This document shows, piece by piece, positions 1 through 9,622 of a stretch of DNA of 64,000 nt. The first letter of the stretch is position 1. Each line of letters begins with the position of its first letter. The position numbers and the translations under genes were made by a program. Under the pieces are notes generated by a model that saw nothing but the letters and a program-made list of their open reading frames with translations, did no database searches and had not been told where the DNA came from. This DNA is from Corynebacterium choanae (GTDB lineage: Bacteria > Actinomycetota > Actinomycetes > Mycobacteriales > Mycobacteriaceae): assembly GCF_003813965.1 (NCBI RefSeq), contig NZ_CP033896.1, positions 2,170,001-2,234,000 on the forward strand, given 5' to 3'.

Positions 1-82
1 GGCACTCAGCGCTTGCCCCTCCCTATCGACGGATAAAGTTGCCTGCGGAATTCTTATTTTCCCCTCAACTTGGCTCCATACA

Positions 83-319
83 ATGTCCCCCATGCATCCA
101 AAAATCATTGACTCGGAAACCGGACGAGAGCTGTGGACTGCAATCGAATGTGCACGTTTCTCCGGGACTGCCCGAGGGACATTTACCAGTTATGCCGGCC
201 GTGACCGGGCTCCCCGCCCGGTGGCTAAGCTCCACGGACTCACGTTGTGGGATTCCAAAGACGTGCGGGAATGGGTGGAAAAGCGAAACGCCGCAAAACG
301 GCAAAACACCGAAGAGTAA
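83..319 (+). CDS. Small helix-turn-helix (AlpA/excisionase-like) protein
   Basis: This 78-residue protein is probably a small DNA-binding protein. The segment LWTAIECARFSGTARGTF (about residues 17-34) looks like the helix-turn-helix of the HTH_17/AlpA-excisionase group. It is followed by a wing-like stretch (LHGLTLWDSKDVREWVE) that usually ends such domains. The C-terminus is short and basic/acidic. No clear Shine-Dalgarno precedes the ATG, so the start is uncertain. No integrase or phage gene lies beside it in the window, so a role in excision cannot be claimed; a stand-alone regulator is equally possible. Confidence 0.5.
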   Translation: MSPMHPKIIDSETGRELWTAIECARFSGTARGTFTSYAGRDRAPRPVAKLHGLTLWDSKDVREWVEKRNAAKRQNTEE

Positions 320-695
320 AAGCTGCTCGGGCGGTCACCCCTACCAACCATTCGGCAACCTGGTGATGCTGACCCGCCTCAGCGCAATACCACGGTAGTC
401 AGTGACTTTGATCCCGGCGTGTGTGGTGGACACAGCAGCCCAGTTCGAAGCTGGTCAACGATTTTCATAGTGTTCTCGAGCCCCCAAGGTGTGTGGGGGC
501 TCGACTCATTTCCCAGCAAGTCGATGACCACGGTTATTCCTGCCGGGAACTCAAGCGACCATCACAACCGTTGTATCCAATGAAGTCCCTCACCGGAGTA
601 ATGCATACCCCAGTCCAATGATTGCGATCCTGCAACCGCTAGTGCTGCGCTGGTGACATTATCGTTGGTGCCGTGCGAGAATCGAGTGAATTGAC
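320..695. other. Intergenic stretch, one hairpin
   Basis: I see no convincing gene here. The only clear structure is an inverted repeat at 477-503 with 10-bp arms (CGAGCCCCCA / TGGGGGCTCG) and a 7-nt loop. It could terminate the upstream HTH gene, but only a weak T-rich stretch follows. Confidence 0.4.
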
Positions 696-1547
696 GTGCA
701 AAATCTTCTTCTGCTCATGCTGTTTGTGGCAGTGATTGTGTTTATCGCTGCAAAAATGACCAATCGCCAGCAGCTCCCCGCAGCACAATCTGGTGTTGCA
801 CTCGGTGCCGGACAGGGTCAGTCCGCACACGGGCAGCTCGACTTTGCTGACGCGCTGGCTGATGCCCGCCGCTGGACTGAACGTCTCGGCGGCCAGGTGT
901 TGAATCTCACCGGCAGCGACGCCGCCTCGACACAAGCGCTGGCTGATGCAGCAGAACGGTTTACCGCCGCAAATTCCGCGTTATCTCAGGCGCAGACAGT
1001 GCGTCAGGCACTCCTCGCTCGGGAATCAGCATTAGAGGGGCTCTACTACGTAGACGCCGCCCGAGAGATCATGGGGATGCCCAAAGGCCCAAAGCTTCCC
1101 CCGTTGGAAGGGCAGCAAGTCGCCGGCCAAGTCACCGAAACCCGCACCATCAACTATGAAGGTCAGCAAGTTACTGCCTCACCTGTTGCCACTGCTGCCA
1201 CCCCGAACTATTACCCTGGTGGCCGGGTTGCCGGTCGACCGGTGCCGGCCGGCTGGTATTCCACTCCTTGGTGGGCATCAGCTCTTGCCTCCGGCATGTG
1301 GACTGCCGGATCGGTGCTCATGTTCTCTTCTCTCTTCCACGGAATGTCCGGGATCGGCTACAACGCTGATGCGTTTGCAGCTGGTGTTGGTGACGGCACC
1401 GACATGCTTGGCGGCGATATGCTCGGCGGGGATACCGCCGGGCTCGGCGATTCGCTCGGCGGAGATGGCGGCGGACTGTTTGATGGTGGGTTCTTCGGCG
1501 GCGACGGCGGTGGCCTATTTGACGGAGGCTTCGACTTCGACCTGTAA
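696..1547 (+). CDS. Membrane protein with Gly/Asp-rich C-terminus
   Basis: The product is 283 residues, starting at GTG, and I do not recognise a named family. Residues 1-19 form a hydrophobic N-terminal anchor (LLLLMLFVAVIVFIAA). Residues about 45-125 are Ala/Gln-rich and probably helical. A Pro/Gly/Tyr-rich linker follows, then a second hydrophobic stretch around residues 190-215 (WWASALASGMWTAGSVLMF). The last 50 residues are low-complexity and acidic, with two copies of GGDGGGLFDGGF. Such tails are usually disordered. A terminator-like hairpin follows at 1622-1686, so the gene is probably monocistronic. The cellular role is unknown. Confidence 0.7.
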   Translation: MQNLLLLMLFVAVIVFIAAKMTNRQQLPAAQSGVALGAGQGQSAHGQLDFADALADARRWTERLGGQVLNLTGSDAASTQALADAAERFTAANSALSQAQTVRQALLARESALEGLYYVDAAREIMGMPKGPKLPPLEGQQVAGQVTETRTINYEGQQVTASPVATAATPNYYPGGRVAGRPVPAGWYSTPWWASALASGMWTAGSVLMFSSLFHGMSGIGYNADAFAAGVGDGTDMLGGDMLGGDTAGLGDSLGGDGGGLFDGGFFGGDGGGLFDGGFDFDL

Positions 1548-2177
1548 CAAGGCAGTCACTGTCACCTGTTACTCGAAGCAAGTCAAAAACAGCGAAGAAG
1601 CAAGAACAAAAGCACACAAGCCGACACCGCCCCTGCAGCGGCGACGATCTGTTCGTCACAAGCAGTGGGCGGTGTCGCCGTTGTTTTGATGTCGCTGTCG
1701 TGCTGCAGTGCCTTCGTCAATCTGCAACGCCGATTCGAAAAAATCTGGTGCACCACGCACCTGCAATGGGCTTATATCCACACGGGTCTGCACCAAGCCA
1801 GCAATCTCGTGGCCAGTTTCACGACACGACCATACATTCAGCAGCGCAAACAACCCCACCATTACACAGTCAAAGACCACAGATTTCGCGGAGCAGAACC
1901 ACACCCGCAAGCCCATCCACACCCTTAAAGCAGTTCCATATCCCCTTGGTAAGAAGTCATCTGCGAGAAGAAAAAATAGCCAGCAGCAGCGAATAATCAT
2001 AGAGGTATCCGCTGCTGCTGGCAGGGTATAAGAATCAGCAACGCTCACCATTGCGCAAGGAGATACCAACGTGTACGAGTGAAAGCACTCGCGACACGAA
2101 TAGTCACAGACAGCACAAGCCGTACCTGCTACTGTAAGGCCTTCCTGCGGACAGTAGGCGAGCTGTAACGCTGAATA
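1548..2177. other. Intergenic region between convergent genes
   Basis: After the terminator at 1622-1686 I find nothing with coding character. A short inverted repeat (CTACTGT / ACAGTAG, 2129-2157) lies just past the stop of the leftward rpiB gene and could be its terminator, but it has only 7-bp arms. Confidence 0.35.
1622..1686 (+). terminator. Rho-independent-like terminator
   Basis: Arms CGACACCGCCC (1622-1632) and GGGCGGTGTCG (1667-1677) are perfectly complementary and are followed by a T-rich stretch (GTTGTTTT). It lies about 75 nt downstream of the Gly/Asp-rich membrane protein gene. The loop is long and may hold a further stem. Confidence 0.55.
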
Positions 2178-2648
2178 TTACGCCTCGGTGGAAGGCGCTT
2201 CACCAGTTTTCTCGTATTCGCTAATAATGTCGATACGGCGCTGGTGGCGTGGTTCTTCGCTCCACGGCTGAGCAAGAAACGCATCAACAATTGCCAATGC
2301 TTCTTCCTCAGTATGCATACGGCCCCCCAGCCCGATCAGTTGCGCATTGTTATGCTCCCGGGCAAGTTTCGCGGTTTCTACCGACCAGGCAAGCGCACAG
2401 CGAGCGCCAGGAACTTTATTTGCTGCGATCTGTTCACCGTTACCGGAGCCGCCGAGCACAATCCCCAACGACCCCGGATCAGCCACCACTCGCCGGGCTG
2501 CATCGATGCAAAACGCCGGATAGTCGTCCTGGGCGTCATAGGTGTGCGCCCCACAATCCACGACCTCGTGGCCTTGCTCCTCCAAATGCTTAGCGATCAC
2601 AGTTTTCATATCGAACCCAGCATGGTCCGCTCCGAGATAAACACGCAT
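2178..2648 (-). CDS. rpiB: Ribose-5-phosphate isomerase B
   Basis: RpiB interconverts ribulose-5-phosphate and ribose-5-phosphate in the pentose phosphate pathway. The 156-residue product opens with the family signature MRVYLGADHAGFDMK and carries the active-site segment GGSGNGEQIAANK. This has the Glu form I recall from the mycobacterial enzyme rather than the catalytic Cys of the E. coli type. C-terminal HNNAQLIGLGGRMHT is also typical. The start at 2648 is preferred over a longer frame because homology begins there. A TAGCAT hexamer ends 7 nt before this ATG and there is no Shine-Dalgarno, which suggests a leaderless mRNA. The next gene upstream on the same strand is the DsbA-like nitroreductase, as in Rv2465c-Rv2466c. 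Confidence 0.95.
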   Translation of the reverse strand: MRVYLGADHAGFDMKTVIAKHLEEQGHEVVDCGAHTYDAQDDYPAFCIDAARRVVADPGSLGIVLGGSGNGEQIAANKVPGARCALAWSVETAKLAREHNNAQLIGLGGRMHTEEEALAIVDAFLAQPWSEEPRHQRRIDIISEYEKTGEAPSTEA

Positions 2649-2805
2649 ACCGCTAATGCTAGTGCCACACGCACACCAGTACACCCGTACACCCCACCCG
2701 AAACCCAACGCACCTGCATATTGGCGCTATTGGTTCCAGGCTAGGGTGCCCCCGGCTCGCCGAGACAGTCAAGGCTCATTGCCGCGACAGTGCGGCAAGA
2801 AAAAC

Positions 2806-3423
2806 CTAGTCGAATGAGATTGACTCATTGCGTGAGCGTTTGAGCTCAAAGAAGTGCGGGTAAGCACCAAGAGCCAGCGCACCATCAAAAATCTTTCCGG
2901 CATCCTCACCACGCGGAATTCGGGTGAGCACCGGGCCGAAGAAGGCGTTATCGCCAACCTTCACCACTGGGGTTCCCACATCGTCACCGACGGCATCCAT
3001 TGCCGTTTGATGATAGGCACGCAACGTTTCATCGATGCTGTCATCGGTTGCGACTTTTACAAGTTCCATGTCGAGGCCGGTGTCTGCCAACGCGTCATAT
3101 ATTGCGTCTTTGTTGGCTTCGAAGCCGGTCGGATCCAGTTTGCCTTCATTGTGGAAGGCGGTGCCCAATGCGGTGTACAGGGCGTCCACCTTGTCTGGAT
3201 GATGCTGCTTGACGTAGGCAAACAACCGTGCTGGATAGATGGTGTTGTCGATCTTTGCCCGATATCCAGGATCAAGTTCGCGCCCTTCATTGAGCACATA
3301 GAGGCTCATCGGCACCCAGTCAATCGTGACATCCCGCACCTTTTCTACTTCTTTCATCCACCGCGAGGTGATCCAGCAATATGGGCAGGTGACATCGAAC
3401 CAAAACGTAACTTGGGCACTCAT
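2806..3423 (-). CDS. DsbA-family mycothiol-dependent nitroreductase (Rv2466c-like)
   Basis: The 205-residue cytoplasmic protein has a thioredoxin/DsbA fold. The N-terminal strand WFDVTCPYC carries a CPYC redox motif (about residues 12-15), and a helical insert and the cis-proline segment DVGTPVVKVGDNAFFGP follow. Length, motif and position between rpiB and pepN match the mycobacterial Rv2466c family, known as a mycothiol-dependent nitroreductase. There is no signal peptide. An AAGGAG lies 12 nt before the ATG. Its substrate in this organism cannot be told from the sequence; the assignment rests on family and synteny. Confidence 0.88.
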   Translation of the reverse strand: MSAQVTFWFDVTCPYCWITSRWMKEVEKVRDVTIDWVPMSLYVLNEGRELDPGYRAKIDNTIYPARLFAYVKQHHPDKVDALYTALGTAFHNEGKLDPTGFEANKDAIYDALADTGLDMELVKVATDDSIDETLRAYHQTAMDAVGDDVGTPVVKVGDNAFFGPVLTRIPRGEDAGKIFDGALALGAYPHFFELKRSRNESISFD

Positions 3424-3931
3424 AGGTTGCTCTAGCTCCTTCGAACTTCTGTTGTGTTTTTACCCGGCACAAGGTGTGCAGCCAGGCTGCAGACCACGCA
3501 GATCAGCGCGCTGGGACTGCTGTTGACGACTGCAATGATCCAGCTTGCATTATCGACGAAGCAAATGCCTCGTGCGGCCGCCAATTCCTCTGATCCAACG
3601 CTGCAGTGACACTACCAATTCCGTTTCCACCCGGTCGGGGGCAACAGCTCCTCACCCCGCGTCTCCCCCACCTTCTGCCAGCCTAGTCCCCATGTTGCCT
3701 GTACACGCCGTAAAACAGTGGCCTGCGACACAAATTATTGGCGACAGGTCACCGAGTTGCGGCACAAACGTTGTTATTCTGGTGATCGCAGAACCCGACG
3801 GTTTGTCCACGGCAAGCAGCACTATTGCTGATTGTGGTCAGGGTGATCGTAGCGATCAAGCAGGCGTGTCGGGAACCACACAACCCCTACCTACTCGCAA
3901 CCTTTGCGTGTTGAAAGGCGAAACTGTTTCT
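3424..3931. other. Divergent promoter region of nitroreductase and pepN
   Basis: About 500 nt separate the two divergent genes. The frame of pepN stays open through most of it, but the translated stretch has no family similarity that I recognise and is probably noncoding. No operator could be identified. Confidence 0.4.
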
Positions 3932-6562
3932 ATGACTTCAACAAACCTCACCCGCACCGAGGCGCAACAGCGCGCCGCCCTCATCGATGAGGTGCACTAC
4001 GATCTGGTGCTGGATCTCACCACCGGTCCGAAAACCTTCCAATCGACTACCACGATCACCTTTACGGCAAAGGATGCGGGATCGACGTTTGTTGATCTGC
4101 GGGCAGCCGCAATCAACACAGTTACTTTAGATGGCACCGATATCACTGCTGCGGCGGTACCCACCACCGATGCCGGCGACTATGACGAAACCCAAGGGGT
4201 GCTGCTCGCCGATCTCACAGCTGGTAAGCACACGCTGGTGGTTGCTGCTGACTGTGTTTATTCCCGCACAGGGCAAGGCCTGCACCGCTATGTGGATCCG
4301 GCCGACGATCGGGTGTATCTCTACACCCAATTTGAAACCGCGGACGCAAAACGCATGTTCGCATGCTTCGACCAGCCGGATATCAAAGCCACCTATGAGC
4401 TGACGATCACCACCGACACTGGGGTGAAAGTGATCGGAAACGCCGAGCAAACCGTCACCGAAAAAGACGGCAAACTCGTGCACACTTCCACGATTGACTA
4501 TCAGCTTTCCACCTATTTGGTGGCGATTTGTGTCGGCGACTACTACGAGGTGCGCGACCAATGGCAGGGCAAACTCACCCACTATCCGCAAACCCCAGCC
4601 GGTCAGCCAGAAGAACTCACTATTCCATTGGGCTTGTACTGCCGCCAATCGTTGGCCAAGCATCTTGACGCTGAACGTTTGTTCACTGAAACCAAGCAGG
4701 GCTTCGATTTTTATCACGCCAACTTCGGCTACGCGTATCCATTCGGCAAATATGATCAAACCTTCGTCCCCGAGTTCAACATGGGGGCAATGGAAAACGC
4801 CGGCTGTGTCACCCACCGCGACGAGTATGTGTTCACCTCTACCCCAACCCGGGCTGTGCTGGAACGTCGCTGCGACACCGTGCTCCACGAGATGGCACAC
4901 ATGTGGTTTGGTGACCTAGTCACGATGCGCTGGTGGGATGACCTCTGGCTCAACGAGTCTTTTGCAACCTGGGCTGCGACGATCTCACAGGCAGAAGCAA
5001 CCGAATACGATACCGCGTGGGTGACGTTCGCCAACAAGCACAAGGCGTGGGCCTATGAGCAAGATCAGCTGCCCTCCACCCACCCGATTTCTGCAGATGC
5101 TGGCGATATCGAAACTGTGGAACAGAACTTTGACGGCATCACCTACGCCAAGGGGGCGTCCGTCCTCAAACAGCTGCAAGCCTATGTGGGTCGGGAGGCG
5201 TTCTTCGCAGGGGTACGCCAACACTTCGCTCATCACGCATTTGGCAACGCAACCTTTGCGGATCTGCTGGAATCCTTAGAGCAGGCTTCCGGCCGTGATC
5301 TTTCCGATTGGGCGAAACAGTGGCTACAAACCACTGGCATCACCCCACTGGCGGCAACAGTGGACGTCGACGACAACGATCGTATTTCGAAGTTGACCAT
5401 CACGCAGCGCGGTGCCGCACCAGGTGCCGGCGAACAGCGGGACCATCGGGTTGCGGTTGGCCTGTATAAGACGGATGACAACGGCGATGTGGTTCGCTAC
5501 CGTCAGGTGCATGTGGATGTTACTGGGGAAAGCCAAACTGTCGACGAGCTTGTTGGCGAGGCAGCACCTCAACTCGTCTTGGTCAATGACGACGATCTCA
5601 CCTACTGCATGATGGAACTCGATGATGCTTCCACCAGCTTTGTCGCCGATCACCTGGGACGCATCGTGGACCCGATGGCTCGTGCACTGTGCTGGTCTGC
5701 CCTGTGGGAGCAGGTACGAAATGGGGAGATGGCTGCCCGGAACTATTTAGCGATCGTTGCTGAGCATCTGCCGCAAGAAACCGAATCCTCCGTGATCGAG
5801 CGGGTCATCATGAATTCGGGAATTGCGCTGAACCGCTACGCGGATCCGCAGTGGGTGGCAGACACCGGCAATGAGCTCATCGGCAATGTCATGGTTACCC
5901 TGCTCAAGCAAGCCGAAGCAGGTTCCGATACGCAGCTTGTGGTGACTAAGGGCATTACTGGTCTGCCAGTATCCGATGCCACCGCCCCGATCGTGGGCGC
6001 ACTCGCCAAGGGGGAGGCACCAGTTGCTGGTGTCACCATGGATCACGGGTTGCAGTGGCTTGGTTTGATCAGTGCGATCTCCGGGAATCGGATTGCCGAT
6101 CCGGCTTCGACAATTGCTGCTCTGCGTGAAGAAGACAACACCTCGCAGGGGCATCTCAACGCTTTGGAAGCTGCCGCAGCAGTGCCCACGCAGCAGGCAA
6201 AACGCGAAATCTTCGAAGAGATCACCAACAACACTGGTGACTTGTCGAACCTCACCATTCGGCACAAGCTCATGGGGTACAACCATGCGGGTTCCCACTC
6301 CATTACCAACACCATCGGTATGGACTACTTCGACCGGGTAACAACAGTGTGGAAGAACCTCACCCCGGAGATGGCGTTGGTCACCGCAACAGGTCTGTAT
6401 CCCACCGCGCTGACCACCGATGAAGCGTTTGCTGCCGCCGATGCACTCATCAACGACGAATCGCTGCCCCATGGTTTGCGTCGTGTCCTCGCGGAGCGTC
6501 GGGATGTGGCCGCACGTGGCAAGCGCCTTCAGGCGATCGATGCACAGGCTGCTACCGCCTAG
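3932..6562 (+). CDS. pepN: Aminopeptidase N (M1 family)
   Basis: PepN is a zinc metallopeptidase that removes N-terminal residues from peptides in the cytoplasm. The 876-residue product has the exopeptidase motif GAMENAG and the zinc site HEMAHMWFGDLVT, with the third ligand Glu in WLNESFA (HEXXH-X18-E). The C-terminal ERAP1-like helical domain is complete. The open frame extends upstream to 3545, but the family N-terminus (NLTRTEAQQRAALIDEVHYDL) begins at the ATG at 3932, with GAAAGGCG 12 nt upstream. It is divergent from the rpiB/nitroreductase pair, as in Rv2467, and appears monocistronic. Confidence 0.96.
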   Translation: MTSTNLTRTEAQQRAALIDEVHYDLVLDLTTGPKTFQSTTTITFTAKDAGSTFVDLRAAAINTVTLDGTDITAAAVPTTDAGDYDETQGVLLADLTAGKHTLVVAADCVYSRTGQGLHRYVDPADDRVYLYTQFETADAKRMFACFDQPDIKATYELTITTDTGVKVIGNAEQTVTEKDGKLVHTSTIDYQLSTYLVAICVGDYYEVRDQWQGKLTHYPQTPAGQPEELTIPLGLYCRQSLAKHLDAERLFTETKQGFDFYHANFGYAYPFGKYDQTFVPEFNMGAMENAGCVTHRDEYVFTSTPTRAVLERRCDTVLHEMAHMWFGDLVTMRWWDDLWLNESFATWAATISQAEATEYDTAWVTFANKHKAWAYEQDQLPSTHPISADAGDIETVEQNFDGITYAKGASVLKQLQAYVGREAFFAGVRQHFAHHAFGNATFADLLESLEQASGRDLSDWAKQWLQTTGITPLAATVDVDDNDRISKLTITQRGAAPGAGEQRDHRVAVGLYKTDDNGDVVRYRQVHVDVTGESQTVDELVGEAAPQLVLVNDDDLTYCMMELDDASTSFVADHLGRIVDPMARALCWSALWEQVRNGEMAARNYLAIVAEHLPQETESSVIERVIMNSGIALNRYADPQWVADTGNELIGNVMVTLLKQAEAGSDTQLVVTKGITGLPVSDATAPIVGALAKGEAPVAGVTMDHGLQWLGLISAISGNRIADPASTIAALREEDNTSQGHLNALEAAAAVPTQQAKREIFEEITNNTGDLSNLTIRHKLMGYNHAGSHSITNTIGMDYFDRVTTVWKNLTPEMALVTATGLYPTALTTDEAFAAADALINDESLPHGLRRVLAERRDVAARGKRLQAIDAQAATA

Positions 6563-7276
6563 CATGCGCATGCGCCAGCTGTAAGTCGTAGCGGTATGCA
6601 CTGGCAGCGATCGGATGATCAAACCATCGCTGCTAGTGTGCCGCCACCAAATGCAGCAAACTTCTGTCGACACAGCGTGGCAAGGGAAAGCACGCATAGC
6701 GAACCAGAACGGTGATCGAGGTTCGGTTGTGGATTCTGCACCCATGGCGAGAATGCGTCTTTTCGACAGCACCGGCACATCACCAGCGGCGCCGATTACT
6801 GTTGCAAGCATGAGTTTGTCTGCAATTCCTGTGCTTCACCGTCTTTTTCGGTGAAGGAAGGTTCCCGCAACACAGAAGGTGGCCTTCCTGCCCATTGCCG
6901 CTGTAACCGCAACAGTGTCCGCGAATCCTCTCTGCCCGTATTTTCCGTAGTTGTTTTGGCAACCAGGAAATGCGGGCAGTGCAATGTGTAGCCCCCTTGT
7001 TGTGCTGATTTCAGGCGTTGATGTCCACCGCCAAGGCGATGCCTTTGCCGGCTGCCGTTCCACCTGCCACCAGCCTCGCGCTGCTACCAGGAAAACCCGG
7101 TAGTCATAGATGCGAACGAGGTATGGAACAATGGTCACCTCAATTGCGTTGTAGGTTCCGGCACAGCTATAGCGCATGGAGGTGAATCCACCAGCCGCAG
7201 CTCACAGCCGGTACCCCAACAATGTTTCAATGCGCCGCAGCAAACCTGACCCATTCCGCCCATGAGAAAGCCTTCT
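6563..7276. other. Intergenic, no gene seen
   Basis: About 710 nt without a convincing gene on either strand. A small perfect stem CTTCACCG / CGGTGAAG at 6834-6856 encloses a T-rich loop. No function can be assigned. Confidence 0.4.
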
Positions 7277-8305
7277 ATGAGTTCCTCTGATTCCCGCCAC
7301 AACAACGCAGCCCAACCGTCTGATGATCCACAACCACAAACGTTGGGCGCAACAGAACCAGTGGAGCCAGAAACTACCGAAACAGCAGCCCCGGTTCGTC
7401 GCAATGGTTTTGCGCTCATCCCGCCAGCTGCCTGGGGATTATTTGCTGCAGCAGTGATCGCCGCATTCGCCGGCGGCTACCTGGTGGGGGTGAACAGTGC
7501 AACACCAGAACCATCAACCGAATCTAGTACCCACACGCAAGCCCCCGCCGCGAACGCCACTGACACACCTGACACCCCCACCTTTGCAGAAGTTCAACAA
7601 GCCGGACTACAACCCGGGACTGCACCTGTTCGTGCAAAAGCCCCGGCAGCCGGCTGGGACTCGTATCTCTTCGGTCCCCGGGAGCCACTCCAATCAGCCG
7701 AAGATGTTCTCAACGTGCACCGCCGAAACCCGGCTGACCCGTTTGCTATTGGTGCGATTGACGCGCCGGTGGTCATCACCATGTTCTCTGATTTTGAATG
7801 CCCATTCTGTGCCCGATTCGCGCAGGTAACAGAACCAACCATTCTCGACAAGTATGTCAACGACGGGTGGGTACGCATCGAATTTAACGATATGCCAATC
7901 AACGGCGACCATGCTGTGGCCGCCGCTAAAGCCGGCCGAGCTGCCGCAAAACAAGGCAAGTTCAACGAGTTCGAAGCGATCGTCTTTAGCCAGGAAAAAG
8001 CAACCCAAGGTCATCCCAATAACACCATCGACAATTTTGTGGAATTCGCCAAACAGGCCGGTGTCGCAGATCTCGAACAATTCCGCACAGACGCCACTTC
8101 GGATGCGTATGACCAAGTGGTTGCCGATGCTCGCAGCTACGCCTCTGGGCTGGGAGTCAACGGAACCCCTGCGTTTGTGATCGGTGAAACCTATATCTCC
8201 GGTGCGCAACCCACTGAAGTGTTTGAACAGGTCATCAACATGGAGTTGATGAAAGTCGCCACCGGTAAGGTTGCGGTACCGAGCCCGCAAGCCGCCACAA
8301 AATAG
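7277..8305 (+). CDS. Membrane-anchored DsbA-like thiol oxidoreductase
   Basis: The protein (342 residues) is probably an extracytoplasmic thiol-disulfide oxidoreductase. After a Ser/Pro/Thr-rich cytoplasmic head comes one membrane helix (WGLFAAAVIAAFAGGYLVG, near residues 54-72), then a Thr/Ala/Pro-rich linker, then a DsbA-type thioredoxin domain. The domain carries the redox motif CPFC in FSDFECPFCARF and the cis-proline segment GVNGTPAFVIG. I placed the start at 7277 because GAGAAAG lies 6 nt upstream; an ATG at 7262 has no ribosome site. The next gene is CcdA-like, an electron carrier to such proteins, so the pair likely manages oxidation or reduction of envelope cysteines. Confidence 0.88.
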   Translation: MSSSDSRHNNAAQPSDDPQPQTLGATEPVEPETTETAAPVRRNGFALIPPAAWGLFAAAVIAAFAGGYLVGVNSATPEPSTESSTHTQAPAANATDTPDTPTFAEVQQAGLQPGTAPVRAKAPAAGWDSYLFGPREPLQSAEDVLNVHRRNPADPFAIGAIDAPVVITMFSDFECPFCARFAQVTEPTILDKYVNDGWVRIEFNDMPINGDHAVAAAKAGRAAAKQGKFNEFEAIVFSQEKATQGHPNNTIDNFVEFAKQAGVADLEQFRTDATSDAYDQVVADARSYASGLGVNGTPAFVIGETYISGAQPTEVFEQVINMELMKVATGKVAVPSPQAATK

Positions 8306-8551
8306 CTCTGTAACGGCTGCTATTTGCTACCACTGCTGACTGCGCAGTCGGTAGTTTTGTGCTCTAGGTTTTGCACACCGGTTTCCACCTGTTGGCCATG
8401 CACAGCAAGCATCCCCCACCTGGCACTGCTTAGCACCAGCACTGGGTGAGCTTGGCAACATTTGCTGCAAACTCCACGTCGCCCGACTCTGGGTCTGTGT
8501 TATTCCGGCCAACAAATTCACCCTTCGACCGTCAAGGAGTCGTTATCCACT

Positions 8552-9436
8552 ATGACCACACTCGGTCTACTTGGGGCATTCGCCGGTGGCGTATTCTCTT
8601 TACTTTCGCCATGTTCAGCACTGCTCCTGCCAGCATTTTTCGCCTCCGCTTTTAGTCGACGTACACATCTCATCGCCGCGGTTTCGCTGTTTTTCCTTGG
8701 CCTTGTGACAACTCTGGTTCCGATCGGAGTATCTGCGAGTTTCGTCGGTAATCTTGTCGCCAGCCACCGTGATCTGCTCATCACCATTGGCGGGGTTATC
8801 ATGATCGGTTTTGGGCTCCTGGCTGCTAGCGGTGGCGGAATGACGATCCCTGGTGCACGAGCACTATCCGCCCGAGCACAAGGAAACAATCCTTTAGCTA
8901 TCTATCTGCTGGGCTGTGTCTACGGGTTTGCAGGTTTTTGTGCAGGCCCGCTGCTGGGGGCAGTACTCACCACTGCGACGCTTGCCGAGTCGACGGTGTA
9001 CGCCGGAGTAATCATGGCAATGTACGCCTTGGGGATGGCTGTACCGCTGTATGTTCTTGCTGCAATTTGGGATGTTGCCGATATCGGTCATGCCACCTGG
9101 CTTACCCCTAAACCGGTTCGTTTTGGCCGGATTCATACCACCACCACACAGCTGGTGGCGGGAGCGTTGTTTATTGTGATCGGTGTGTTATTCATTGTCA
9201 CCGACGGGTTGGGCAGTATGCCGCAGCTAGTGGATCTTGATACCCAGATTCGGTGGCAGTCAGCAATCGGGAATCTTACGGCGAAGGTAAGTGATGCGGT
9301 GATTGTGTTGCTCCTCGCGCTAGCGGCTGCAGGCTGGTTTGTGTTTCGGCTTGCCCGTCCACATTCAGCTGCCGCGGGCAATGCAAAAGAGCGATCCGCC
9401 GCCCGCAACGATGCTGCCATGTTTTCCGAGCGGTAG
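8552..9436 (+). CDS. ccdA: CcdA/DsbD-type transmembrane electron carrier
   Basis: CcdA proteins carry reducing equivalents from cytoplasmic thioredoxin across the membrane for cytochrome c maturation or disulfide reduction. The 294-residue product is strongly hydrophobic with about six helices. It has the two paired cysteines of the family, in FSLLSPCSALLLP near the N-terminus and in YGFAGFCAGPLLG in the fourth helix region. A 40-residue polar tail follows the last helix. Start ATG 8552 has CAAGGAGT 12 nt upstream. It lies 246 nt after the DsbA-like gene on the same strand, so the two probably work together. The bidirectional hairpin at 9557-9594 ends the transcript. Confidence 0.85.
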   Translation: MTTLGLLGAFAGGVFSLLSPCSALLLPAFFASAFSRRTHLIAAVSLFFLGLVTTLVPIGVSASFVGNLVASHRDLLITIGGVIMIGFGLLAASGGGMTIPGARALSARAQGNNPLAIYLLGCVYGFAGFCAGPLLGAVLTTATLAESTVYAGVIMAMYALGMAVPLYVLAAIWDVADIGHATWLTPKPVRFGRIHTTTTQLVAGALFIVIGVLFIVTDGLGSMPQLVDLDTQIRWQSAIGNLTAKVSDAVIVLLLALAAAGWFVFRLARPHSAAAGNAKERSAARNDAAMFSER

Positions 9437-9556
9437 GTGGCAGCAGCCTTCCAGGTGCACAATCGCATCGCACCCGTTCAGCGGGAAAATGCAAGCTCAC
9501 CAATCGTGCACCACGGAAAACATAGCCTCTATTCGAAGTTGGTGCCATACGACAAA

Positions 9557-9594
9557 ACGCCCCGCCGCATGGTGTTATCCATGCAGCGGGGCGT
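9557..9594. terminator. Bidirectional terminator hairpin
   Basis: Arms of 16 nt (9557-9572 and 9579-9594) pair almost perfectly around a 6-nt loop. The stem is GC-rich with GCCCCGC/GCGGGGC. It sits between the convergent ccdA and the leftward small secreted-protein gene. A TTTG follows on the minus side. Confidence 0.6.
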
Positions 9595-9622
9595 GCACTA
9601 TTGCGCTGTAGCGCAATAAGAT

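Noticed and set aside
4127..4900. A 257-codon minus-strand frame inside pepN
   Set aside because: The sense strand encodes an intact aminopeptidase N with all catalytic motifs, so the antisense frame is a shadow.
5747..6811. A 354-codon minus-strand frame overlapping the end of pepN
   Set aside because: No domain, no ribosome site, and it is antisense to a conserved gene.
8541..8551. TTATCCACT as a DnaA box upstream of ccdA
   Set aside because: One mismatch from consensus and it lies between the ribosome site and the start codon of ccdA; chance is the simpler explanation.
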